Virus record (IMG/VR): IMGVR_UViG_3300021364_002303
Location: 1 to 27,202 of that record
DNA from: a virus
Length of the DNA stretch: 27,202 nucleotides
Reading direction: 5' to 3' (one strand)
Below, in pieces: positions 16,318 to 24,043 of the stretch. The translations under genes and the position numbers were made by a program. The notes beneath the pieces were generated by a model, which had not been told where the DNA came from, made no database searches, and worked only from the letters and a program-made list of their open reading frames with translations. Position 1 is the stretch's first letter. Each line of letters begins with the position of its first letter.

Positions 16318-17025
16318 ATGAAACATGAACTAGCTCATCCAATGGAACGAATATCTTTATGGCCAACTTATATGTTTAGGTATAGGTATAGAGATTGGCC
16401 TTATGATAAGAAAAAATTAGTAGACTGTATAAGAGAAGAAGAAAAAAAGCAAGAAAAAGACATTGATAGTGATGTTGCTCTAGGAGTCAAAACAGCTGGA
16501 TTAAAAGAAAGCAAATTTGATTTCCTAAAAAAAGAAAACGAATATCCTATTTTAAAAAAATATAATGAATTCTTTAGTGAGGCTTTAGCAAACGTTGTTT
16601 TACATGCGTTACCTAGTGCAGACCAAAGATTAGCATTACCTCCTCATATAAAAGTAGTCAATCCTATAATATTTGAATCATGGTATCATGTTACTAATTC
16701 AAGTGGAGCGCATGGTGTCCATTGTCATCCAGGATCTAGTTGGGCAGGAATTTTTTATGTTCAGACATCAGAATGCAAAAAACTTAACGGAGTAAATCGT
16801 TGGTTTAATATAGATTCTAATCGCGGACCGGGAGACTTAGGAAGCTATTGGTGGAACACTGATAGCGTATATGGGTTTGAACCCGAAGAAGGAACACTAA
16901 TACTTTTTCCTTCTTGGCTTTGGCACGAAGCTACGTCATACATAGGTAAAGAAGATAGAATATGTATAGCTTTTAATAGTGTAATTACTGACCCTAGCGA
17001 TACCGTCCTAGTTGGAGACGCTTAG
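16318..17025 (+). CDS. 2OG-Fe(II) oxygenase-like protein (PF13759-like, HxHPG)
   Basis: This is a protein of 235 residues from the first ATG. The family N-terminus (ISLWPTYMFRYR, like WIFPTPVYVHK elsewhere) makes the ATG at 16342 (227 residues) also plausible, and neither start has a ribosome site. A charged segment (about 38-75) is followed by the core: SWYHVTNSSGAHGVHCHPGSSWAGIFYV with H135-x-H137, GTLILFPSWLWHEATSY with H203, and R214 in DRICIAFNS. The HPGS-x-x-(S/A)G-(V/I)-(Y/F)Y order is the hallmark of the PF13759-like group. Gly stands where the acid ligand would be. It opens the plus-strand half of the island, and the next gene starts inside its stop codon (TAGTG). Confidence 0.77.
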   Translation: MKHELAHPMERISLWPTYMFRYRYRDWPYDKKKLVDCIREEEKKQEKDIDSDVALGVKTAGLKESKFDFLKKENEYPILKKYNEFFSEALANVVLHALPSADQRLALPPHIKVVNPIIFESWYHVTNSSGAHGVHCHPGSSWAGIFYVQTSECKKLNGVNRWFNIDSNRGPGDLGSYWWNTDSVYGFEPEEGTLILFPSWLWHEATSYIGKEDRICIAFNSVITDPSDTVLVGDA

Positions 17026-17501
17026 TGATTAACGTGTATGATGAATTTTTAGGTGTCTCAGTAAGACAGGCTATATTTAAACAATGTCACAAATTATACT
17101 ATATGATGGGCGAGTTAGATCGAGAAGATTGTCCACCGACAGGAATGATAAGCGAATTGAAATCTGACGATATGGTTTTACCAGAAATTATATCTGAAAA
17201 ATTAAATCGTCCTGTTTCGTCTTTAATACGATTTTATGTAAATTATTATGCACCTGGAGAAACTCCCTATTTTCATGATGATGGTGATTGTATTACTTGT
17301 TTGTACTACCCTAATGTTATAGATGATATCGATCAAGGTGGAGAAACTCAATTTTTGTTAGATAATAAGATCTCAGCTGTGCCACATGTACCAGATAGAC
17401 TGATAGAATTTGATGGAAAAATACCTCACAAAGCAACTAGTTTTAGAGATACTTATAGATTTACAATAGCAGCAAAATACACAAGAAAGTTTGGTGAATA
17501 A
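17025..17501 (+). CDS. 2OG-Fe(II) oxygenase, prolyl-4-hydroxylase-like (HxD type)
   Basis: This 158-residue protein is the cleanest 2OG oxygenase of the window. NYYAPGETPYFHDDGDCITCLYYPN gives H84-x-D86. GGETQFLLD is the strand typical of prolyl-4-hydroxylase-like proteins. VPDRLIEFDGKIPHKATSF gives H135, and R145 lies ten residues later, the usual distance for the 2-oxoglutarate arginine. The protein is short and lacks any extra domain. The start is GTG, sharing a base with the previous stop (TAGTG), so translation is coupled. Prolyl, lysyl or other side-chain hydroxylation of a protein is a reasonable guess from the subfamily, with the target unknown. Confidence 0.85.
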   Translation: MINVYDEFLGVSVRQAIFKQCHKLYYMMGELDREDCPPTGMISELKSDDMVLPEIISEKLNRPVSSLIRFYVNYYAPGETPYFHDDGDCITCLYYPNVIDDIDQGGETQFLLDNKISAVPHVPDRLIEFDGKIPHKATSFRDTYRFTIAAKYTRKFGE

Positions 17502-17502
17502 T

Positions 17503-18210
17503 ATGAATAAGTTCCTTTGGAAAATTACTGATACGTGTATAGATTATACTCCAGTTACAATTATAAAAAATGCTATTACTAAAAAACAGGCAAACGAAAT
17601 TGCAGAACAGGTAATAGAATACAGTAAAACAGATCACAGCAAACAATTCCAAGAATTTAATCAAGACAACAATCCTGGCACTTGGAGGGGGTTTCCACTA
17701 GTAGCCCCAGACGATGTACCAGGATTAACAAGAGAAAACAAAGAACTTATTCAATCAACAATAATGGAAGCTGGTAGGCATTACCAAGCAAGCTGGCCAG
17801 CAGCGCCTGAAATAAAAGTAACAACTTGGCAACGTAGTATTTTTAATGAAAATGATGTAGATGTAAGTGTATGGTTTAATATAAACCAAAAAGGTTCTGC
17901 AAATATGATACATGCACACCACGGAGCATATTATAGCGGCGTGTTTTATTTCCAAGCAGAAGGTACAGGAAATATTAGATTATATCCTGATAATTTTTTG
18001 ACTGGAAATACACATCCTATGTGGCCGTACAAAGGAACAATGACACATGAACCAGAAGATGGCGATTTATTATTATTTCCTGGCCATCTACAACACGATG
18101 TAGAAGCAAATCCAAACGAAATACCTAGAGTCAACTGTGCTTTTAATGTAGGACTAGTACCTAGAAACGATATAGTCATGGAAAGAAAAGCGGCATCTGT
18201 TCCTAATTGA
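17503..18210 (+). CDS. 2OG-Fe(II) oxygenase-like protein (PF13759-like, HxH)
   Basis: This protein has 235 residues from the ATG at 17503, one base after the previous stop. An in-frame TTG at 17491 inside the previous gene is less likely. Core motifs are WFNINQKGSANMIHAHHGAYYSGVFYF with H137-x-H139, GDLLLFPGHLQHDVEANP with H198, and R209 in PRVNCAFNV. NIRLYPDNF between them is a variable strand. It matches the genes at 10266 and 16318 in the SGV-(Y/F)-Y strand and the DG(D/M)-x-(L/I)-LFPG-x-L-x-H strand, placing all three in one subgroup. It is the last gene of the plus-strand half of the island. The candidate late promoter of the next block begins three bases after its stop. Confidence 0.78.
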   Translation: MNKFLWKITDTCIDYTPVTIIKNAITKKQANEIAEQVIEYSKTDHSKQFQEFNQDNNPGTWRGFPLVAPDDVPGLTRENKELIQSTIMEAGRHYQASWPAAPEIKVTTWQRSIFNENDVDVSVWFNINQKGSANMIHAHHGAYYSGVFYFQAEGTGNIRLYPDNFLTGNTHPMWPYKGTMTHEPEDGDLLLFPGHLQHDVEANPNEIPRVNCAFNVGLVPRNDIVMERKAASVPN

Positions 18211-18213
18211 TAC

Positions 18214-18221
18214 GATAAATA
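18214..18221 (+). promoter_or_regulatory. Candidate T4-type late promoter motif
   Basis: GATAAATA followed by TAC lies 26 bases before the ATG at 18248, between the oxygenase block and the virion gene block. It is identical over eight bases to the site at 4212 and one base away from the T4 late core TATAAATA. Confidence 0.45.
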
Positions 18222-18247
18222 TACTAGTATACCAAGGAATTATATAA

Positions 18248-19753
18248 ATGGCAGATCAAGCACCAGTTGTAGGTAGAATACGGATAATACCAAGACCTAG
18301 CGATTTTCTAGATCGTCAAGTAGGAAATAGTGGTGAAGTATTCTTTGACAAACAATCAAAAAGTTTAAGAGTCTACAGCGGTGATGACCAAGGTGGATTC
18401 AAGCTTCTTACACCCGACAATGTAACAAACGAATTATATCAATCTGGAATTTCTACTGTAACTTATAATATTACTGTAGGCACAGATCCTGACGGTATAG
18501 AATCAGGAAACAAATACTTTATAGATAATGTTTACAAACCGGAACTAAATTTGGTTGTAGGATACACTTATGTATTTGTTCAAGATGATCAAACTAACGA
18601 ATATTTTCCTAATCCCGACGGCGGAACTAATAATCAACATCCCTTAAATTTTAGTTCAGATAATTTAAATGGTTCTTTAGGTGGAGGAACTAGTTACACA
18701 GATAATATAATTTATAGACTGGATGGTAAGGAAGTAACCCAAGCAAAATATTGGGAAAATTTTGCAACAAGCACAAATAGAAGTGTACAGATAACAATTA
18801 CCAGTTCAACACCTAAAACATTATATTATTGGTGTCAACAACACCTTAACATGGGAAATACTATAAACATTGCGAATCCGGGTACAGGTGCTGGAGGAGG
18901 AACAACTGTTGATGTTAGTGAAACAGCACCAGATTCTCCAACAGCTGGAAACATTTGGTTTAATTCTACAAATGGTAAAATATATGTCTATGTTGATGAC
19001 GGTGATAGTCAGCAATGGGTACAACCAGTTATACCAGGAGTAGGTCAAGCTGGCGAACAAGGCATAATTAATGCATTTTCATCAATAAAACTATCTGACA
19101 GTTCTCAAATGGATGCAGTTGGACAAGATACAATTACATTTGTAGACGGTCCTGGTATTGAAATTACCAATGACAGTACAAACAATACTATAATAATTAG
19201 TGCAACCGGCGGTGGCGGTGGCGCAGGAGGTGTAGATCTTACAGCATTTAGTGTTGGAGCAGAAGGTGCAGCTTCAGGAGATGGCGGTATTGCATATGAT
19301 AATTTGACAGGAGTGTTTACTTATACTCCACCGGATTTAAGTTCTTATCTGACTAGTATATCAGGATTAAACATAAGTTCACTTAACAATGACAGTGGAT
19401 TTATAACTAGTGCAAACCAAACTTTAGATGATGTAACCACAGCCGGCGCAACAACTACAAATAACATTTCAGTAGGCAGTGTTACTGCAACCTCTTTTAG
19501 TACAACAGGAAATTTAACTCTAGGAGGTGACATTGTTACAACAGGGTCTGGCACTCCTGAAATAACATCAGACAATGAAATATTATTAACAGCATCTACA
19601 AGAACAGTAATCCAAAATACACCATTCAAAGTAGCAGAATTTCTTACACTTGCTAGAGATGGATTAATTGCACAAAATGGCGATATAATTTATAACGGAG
19701 ATACAAATACATTTCAAGGATATGCAAATGGTGTTTGGGTTGACTTAAACTAG
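18248..19753 (+). CDS. Fibre-like virion protein with a plastocyanin-like domain
   Basis: This 501-residue protein begins with GRIRIIPRPSDFLDRQVGNSGEVFFD, a small module common at the start of marine phage fibre-like proteins. Residues about 72-210 look like a cupredoxin: YNITV, PELNLVVGYTYVF, H131 in QHPLNFS, GGTSYTD, and YYWCQQHLNMGN with C196, H199 and M202, the Cys-x2-His-x2-Met end of a type 1 copper site. The rest is Gly/Ser/Thr-rich with short fibre repeats (SVTATSFSTTGNLTLGGDI) and ends in YNGDTNTFQGYANGVWVDLN, a frequent fibre terminus. AAGGA ten bases before the ATG serves the start. Location on the virion surface is inferred. Whether copper is bound is not known. Confidence 0.75.
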   Translation: MADQAPVVGRIRIIPRPSDFLDRQVGNSGEVFFDKQSKSLRVYSGDDQGGFKLLTPDNVTNELYQSGISTVTYNITVGTDPDGIESGNKYFIDNVYKPELNLVVGYTYVFVQDDQTNEYFPNPDGGTNNQHPLNFSSDNLNGSLGGGTSYTDNIIYRLDGKEVTQAKYWENFATSTNRSVQITITSSTPKTLYYWCQQHLNMGNTINIANPGTGAGGGTTVDVSETAPDSPTAGNIWFNSTNGKIYVYVDDGDSQQWVQPVIPGVGQAGEQGIINAFSSIKLSDSSQMDAVGQDTITFVDGPGIEITNDSTNNTIIISATGGGGGAGGVDLTAFSVGAEGAASGDGGIAYDNLTGVFTYTPPDLSSYLTSISGLNISSLNNDSGFITSANQTLDDVTTAGATTTNNISVGSVTATSFSTTGNLTLGGDIVTTGSGTPEITSDNEILLTASTRTVIQNTPFKVAEFLTLARDGLIAQNGDIIYNGDTNTFQGYANGVWVDLN

Positions 19754-19761
19754 GATCTAAG

Positions 19762-21798
19762 ATGGCTGAAAAATATTATCAACTAGGCACACATACTACC
19801 GAACAGTGGCAAGAATTACACGCAGAATTAATTGCAGATGGTAATCTATATGAAGCGGTTCCTGTTAGACAGGTTAGTGTAGATGATGAAAAACTGCACA
19901 GTCCAACACGTGGAACATATCTGCTAACTGTTGAAGAAGCAGAAGAACTTAAAAAAGATCCAAGAGTTAAATTTATTAACATTGATTACTCAAAATATGA
20001 AGAATTTAAACCTCCAAAAAATGAATTGCAAATGACTAGACCTGCTCTAGTAAATAGGTATTCGTCTACAGTTAGACATTATAGAGAATTTGAAACTTCT
20101 AATACTTTACCTGTAGCACCAGGAGCAGCAGAAATTAATAGAACCGGTTATCAAATTCTAAGACTACAACAAACTACGCAGGCAGATCCTTGGATTGATG
20201 GAGCACTTGCAGATAATGATGTTGTCAGTCAAGCCATACAAGCAAGAGGTTCAGGAAAAAATGTTGATGTTGTTGTTGCAGACGAAGGATGTTGGTTAGG
20301 ACATCCAGAATTTCAAAATGATCCAGTACTGGCATCAGATGGTGAAACAGCTATAGAATTACCTGCAGATTTTGGAGGCAACGTATTGCCCGGCAATGGA
20401 ACCTGCACAGTTTTAGATTTAGTATTAGACGCTCCTTACTACATAGATCCTGATTGGTTTAATGCTGATCCAGATAACAGACTTACAACTAGATGGGACG
20501 GTACAACTGTTCCAGTAGAAAATGTTGCACTAGCTTGGTGGGCAAATGGATTACAAAGAAGTTCACAGTTTGCTAGTGAAGGAACAGTAAGCATACCAGC
20601 AAGTTATACACGGCAAAATGTTAGCGGAAGTAACAGTTCTCAACCAACAGGTTTAGACGGAGAACACGGAACACCCTGCGGCGCATTAACATACGGAAGA
20701 ACACAAGGTTGGGCATACAATGCTAACAAATGGATGTTAGATCTTTATGGAGATTATGGTAGTGGAATTGAAGCAGGTTTTGATCTTACAAAATTATTCC
20801 ATCAATTGAAACCAAAAAATTCTGCATATGACAAACAAGATCCAACAGTTATGTCAAACAGTTGGGGATATCGTGCTAACAAAGATCCTTTCGGAAGCAC
20901 GTATTATTATACACATCGTGCAAGTTCTAATGTATCATATACAACTGAAAACGGTATTGCTTGGTTAAGTCACATGGGAACACAGGGCGATGGCGGACGT
21001 TGGAAAAGTGAAATGAAAACAAATTCACTAACAACAGCACTTGATGAATTAATTGACAGCGGCGTCATATTTGTTTGTGCAGCTGGTAACAGTAACCAAA
21101 AATGTGTAAATGATGGACATCCAGATTTTGACAATTACATTACACAAACAGATGGAGGAAATTTAGCAGATAGCTCATTTACTGAATTTGGTGTAGAAGT
21201 TTTTGGAACAACTAATCGTAGAGGATTTCCTCAACAAGGTGGAAAATTTACAGATACAGATGGCGTTATAAAATATAAAACTATTAACATAGGAGCATTA
21301 GACGATGACTATGTTAATGGGTTAGAGGGAAAAGTAGATTACAGCGACCGCGGAGAAGGTATGGATTGTTATACTCCTGCAGATGGAACTCTTGCAGCAA
21401 ATAAATCTTACACCAATGAAGGTCCTAGGGTTGATACATATGCCAATTTTGATTATGGACCCGGAGCATACGATTGTGCCTTTGGCGGTACAAGTGCAGC
21501 TTGTCCAGTAGCTGCAGGTTTTATTGCTACAGTTATAGAACATAACAGAGATTGGACCTGGAGAGAAATTAAAGATTGGATTAATTCTTTAGATAGCATT
21601 CCAGGTACAGATTTTTACTACGGTGTAGAATCAACTACTCCTAATGCAGCTAATTGGACTGATTATGAAAGTTTAGAAGGTGGTATTCCGAGAGTTTTAT
21701 ATCAAAACAATTATGATTCAAGATTTGTAATAGGTTCAAGGACAGTTGCTTCTAATTTATCATTAGGCGGAGCATTTACTCTGAGAACAAACAAATAA
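19762..21798 (+). CDS. Subtilisin-like serine protease (peptidase S8), probably virion-associated
   Basis: This 678-residue protein carries the full catalytic set of the S8 family in order: D174 in VVVADEG, H302 in GEHGTPCG, the oxyanion N443 in CAAGN, and S578 in FGGTSAACP. The first 110 residues (EELKKDPRVKFINIDYSKYE) resemble a propeptide-like or docking domain. About 125 residues between Asp and His is a long insertion compared with subtilisin. After residue 600 a short Tyr/Asn-rich tail follows. No signal peptide is seen, so it acts inside the cell at assembly or as part of the particle. It lies eight bases after one virion gene and 19 bases before another, with AGGA six bases from the ATG. 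Cleavage of host surface proteins or fibre maturation are both possible. Confidence 0.88.
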   Translation: MAEKYYQLGTHTTEQWQELHAELIADGNLYEAVPVRQVSVDDEKLHSPTRGTYLLTVEEAEELKKDPRVKFINIDYSKYEEFKPPKNELQMTRPALVNRYSSTVRHYREFETSNTLPVAPGAAEINRTGYQILRLQQTTQADPWIDGALADNDVVSQAIQARGSGKNVDVVVADEGCWLGHPEFQNDPVLASDGETAIELPADFGGNVLPGNGTCTVLDLVLDAPYYIDPDWFNADPDNRLTTRWDGTTVPVENVALAWWANGLQRSSQFASEGTVSIPASYTRQNVSGSNSSQPTGLDGEHGTPCGALTYGRTQGWAYNANKWMLDLYGDYGSGIEAGFDLTKLFHQLKPKNSAYDKQDPTVMSNSWGYRANKDPFGSTYYYTHRASSNVSYTTENGIAWLSHMGTQGDGGRWKSEMKTNSLTTALDELIDSGVIFVCAAGNSNQKCVNDGHPDFDNYITQTDGGNLADSSFTEFGVEVFGTTNRRGFPQQGGKFTDTDGVIKYKTINIGALDDDYVNGLEGKVDYSDRGEGMDCYTPADGTLAANKSYTNEGPRVDTYANFDYGPGAYDCAFGGTSAACPVAAGFIATVIEHNRDWTWREIKDWINSLDSIPGTDFYYGVESTTPNAANWTDYESLEGGIPRVLYQNNYDSRFVIGSRTVASNLSLGGAFTLRTNK

Positions 21799-21801
21799 AT
21801 A
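21795..21801 (+). promoter_or_regulatory. Candidate T4-type late promoter motif
   Basis: ATAAATA, preceded by A and followed by TAATG, overlaps the stop codon of the protease gene and lies 16 bases before the ATG at 21818. The position relative to the start matches the sites at 4212 and 18214. Confidence 0.38.
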
Positions 21802-21817
21802 TAATGAGAGGTATACA

Positions 21818-23428
21818 ATGGCTTTAAATTTTCCACAAAATCCGCAAGTTGATGACACTTACACAGAAGGTGGCACTACGTGGAAATATGACGGCGTAGC
21901 ATGGAACATTGACTCATCCTTATCTGCTGTAACCGTATTTCAAAAATTTAGAGCAGACAGTGGTGTAGCAACACCTACAACACTTTTAGACACATTAAAT
22001 ATTTCAGGCGGCGCAAATGTTACTACTACAGTATCTGGAAAAACTCTAACAATTTCAAGTGTGGGTGGCGGATTAACACAAAATGTTTTTGATACTATTA
22101 CTGCTGACGAAGGTTCAACCACAGCTGCTAGTATAAATGATACATTAAATATACTAGGAGGCACAAACATTGCTACCAGTATCGCAACAGATACAGATAA
22201 TGTAACAATAAATTTACAAAGTTTTTCAATAGATTTTTTATCAGACGTTGATACAACAAGTTCTGCTCCTACAACTGGACAAGTTTTAAAGTGGGATGGT
22301 GGAAAATGGGCACCGGGTGTAGATGCTACTTCCGGCGGTGCAGGCACCGATGCTGATACACTAGATGGATTTGATGGGGCTTACTATCTTGACTATAACA
22401 ATCTTAATAACACTCCTGCAATATTAACACTTTCAAGTTTGAGTGTAGGTGTTGAGAATACTCCTAGTGGTAATGGTGCTATAAGTTACGATAGTGCAAC
22501 TGGGGTTTTTAAATTTACTCCTCCTACAGCTGCAGGTATAGGTGCGTTAACAGAAGAAGTTAATGATCTTACAGCGTCAGTTACTTGGGCTAATGTTCCT
22601 GATGGTAATATTACTGAATCAAGTGTAACGCAACACCAAGCAGCTATAAGTATTACAGAAAGTCAAATATCGGATTTACAATCTTATCTTACTAGTATAT
22701 CAGCTAGTGATTTAAACACTATTAGCATTGATGCCTTAAGTGATGTTGATACAACCACAGCAGCCCCTAGTAATAATCAAGTTTTGGCATGGAATGGTAG
22801 TGCATGGGTACCGGCAGATCCTGCAGAAGGTGGTGGTGGTGGCGACCCTGATCAAAACATATGGCAAAATATTTCAGGTGATAGCGGTACTGTAACAGCA
22901 AACACAACTACAGATACATTAACTATTGAAGGCGGAACCAATATAACAACAAGCGCCGCTAATGATACTATTACAATTGACTTTAGTGGAACACTAGGAT
23001 CATCTACATTCTCTGGTTTAACAGATGTAACTACTGCTAGTTTAGATGTTTCAAAAATTTATATGCCTGCTATTGCAATGCTTACTGTAGACAATGATGG
23101 TACAACTGCATATACTTTCAATAGTCATTATAGCGGAAACAATCCAACTTTATATGCATTGTCAGGAACAACTATTGCATTTGATCTATCAAATGCAGCA
23201 GGACATCCATTTGAGATACAAAATCCTAGTAGTAATCCTTATAATATAGGACTTGTACATGTTGATACAGACGGAACTGTATCTACAGGGTCTAACGCAC
23301 AAGGAAAATCATCAGGAGTATTATATTGGCAAATTCCAGAAACAATTAGTGGCACATATAGGTACCAATGTCAATCGCATATTTCAATGGTCGGTGGCAT
23401 TTTTATTAAACGTTTATCAGTAATTTAA
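21818..23428 (+). CDS. Fibre-like virion protein ending in a plastocyanin-like domain
   Basis: This 536-residue protein opens with NFPQNPQVDDTYTEGGTTW, a start shared by many marine phage fibre-like proteins. The middle holds repeated strands of the type DSG-x-x-TTLLDTLNISGG (positions 50, 92 and 355 roughly) and two LSDVDTT-x-APT/S-x-(G/N)QVL-W units. The last 110 residues form a second cupredoxin-like domain: H463 in AAGHPFEIQ, then YRYQCQSHISMVGG with C518, H521 and M524. The Cys-x2-His-x2-Met spacing equals that of the gene at 18248. GAGAGG before the ATG serves the start. It ends the plus-strand block, its stop overlapping the convergent gene by four bases without a visible terminator. 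Structural role inferred. Confidence 0.75.
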   Translation: MALNFPQNPQVDDTYTEGGTTWKYDGVAWNIDSSLSAVTVFQKFRADSGVATPTTLLDTLNISGGANVTTTVSGKTLTISSVGGGLTQNVFDTITADEGSTTAASINDTLNILGGTNIATSIATDTDNVTINLQSFSIDFLSDVDTTSSAPTTGQVLKWDGGKWAPGVDATSGGAGTDADTLDGFDGAYYLDYNNLNNTPAILTLSSLSVGVENTPSGNGAISYDSATGVFKFTPPTAAGIGALTEEVNDLTASVTWANVPDGNITESSVTQHQAAISITESQISDLQSYLTSISASDLNTISIDALSDVDTTTAAPSNNQVLAWNGSAWVPADPAEGGGGGDPDQNIWQNISGDSGTVTANTTTDTLTIEGGTNITTSAANDTITIDFSGTLGSSTFSGLTDVTTASLDVSKIYMPAIAMLTVDNDGTTAYTFNSHYSGNNPTLYALSGTTIAFDLSNAAGHPFEIQNPSSNPYNIGLVHVDTDGTVSTGSNAQGKSSGVLYWQIPETISGTYRYQCQSHISMVGGIFIKRLSVI

Positions 23429-23676
23429 AATAAGGTTTCTAATTTAGTTCTCAATTCAACTAAACGTTCTACATTATCTCTATTTCTTTTAGGATCAATA
23501 TATCCATTATTATATGAACTATGACCTTCATCTATAAGATTTATCTGTTGTTGGAAATCTTTTAAATATATTTCAAATTGTTTTTTTACATTTTGATTTT
23601 GCATTTTTTCTATTGCAATTTTATATCTTTCAAAATCTTGTTTTATTTTACTTTGTTGAGACAATTTTTTAATCAT
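23425..23676 (-). CDS. Small coiled-coil protein, unknown role
   Basis: This 83-residue protein is rich in Lys, Gln and Glu. The first 50 residues (KIKQDFERYKIAIEKMQNQNVKKQFEIYLKDFQ) and the last 15 read as amphipathic helices, broken by a central GHSSYNNGYIDPKRN turn. It has no membrane segment. It is the last gene of the minus-strand neck operon, sharing a base with the previous stop (TAATG), and converges on the fibre gene to its left with a four-base overlap. I recognise no family. A small helical assembly factor is conceivable, from position only. Confidence 0.55.
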   Translation of the reverse strand: MIKKLSQQSKIKQDFERYKIAIEKMQNQNVKKQFEIYLKDFQQQINLIDEGHSSYNNGYIDPKRNRDNVERLVELRTKLETLF

Positions 23677-24041
23677 TAGAATGCTTCCGGCTTTAAAATA
23701 ATGTGCTGATCATTTTCAGTTGATGCGCAAGCTATGTGTAAACTAGATTCAGATTTTCTAGCTTCAAAGCTACAAGGTTGTAATTTAGGACAATGCCATA
23801 CTTGTCCTTCTTTTATTTCTGCTTGTAAAATATTACCAGTTTTTGTATCAATCCATTTTACTAAAAATTCTCCAACACTAATAAAGAATGTTTTGTCAGT
23901 ATCACTGTTAAAAAAGAAAGGTGTTTTACTTCCTATCTGATTGAAGTAAAAAATTTTACCACAATAATCTTTTGTGTTTGCCCAAATTAATTCATAGCCC
24001 CAGTCGTGTTTAATAACGTTATTGTTTTTTTGATCGTTCAT
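23676..24041 (-). CDS. Cupin-like protein, mannose-6-phosphate isomerase type II fold, metal ligands lost
   Basis: This 121-residue protein begins with HDWGYELIWANTKDYCGKIFYFNQIGSKT (12-40), the opening of the type II phosphomannose isomerase/ManC C-terminal cupin (typically KPWGYE, then GKxLxI). In active enzymes the following strand carries metal-binding His and Glu residues. Here the same place reads FFFNSDTDKTFFISVGEF without any His. The later strand reads EGQVWHCPKLQPCSFEA, where the usual final His is replaced. So the fold is recognisable, but isomerase activity is unlikely. Related small cupins occur near neck genes of T4-like cyanophages, as I recall. It starts two bases after the Nudix stop. 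Confidence 0.65.
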   Translation of the reverse strand: MNDQKNNNVIKHDWGYELIWANTKDYCGKIFYFNQIGSKTPFFFNSDTDKTFFISVGEFLVKWIDTKTGNILQAEIKEGQVWHCPKLQPCSFEARKSESSLHIACASTENDQHIILKPEAF

Positions 24042-24043
24042 AA

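Noticed and set aside
17491-17493. TTG start for the oxygenase gene ending at 18210
   Set aside because: The ATG at 17503 directly follows the previous stop and gives a normal family N-terminus.
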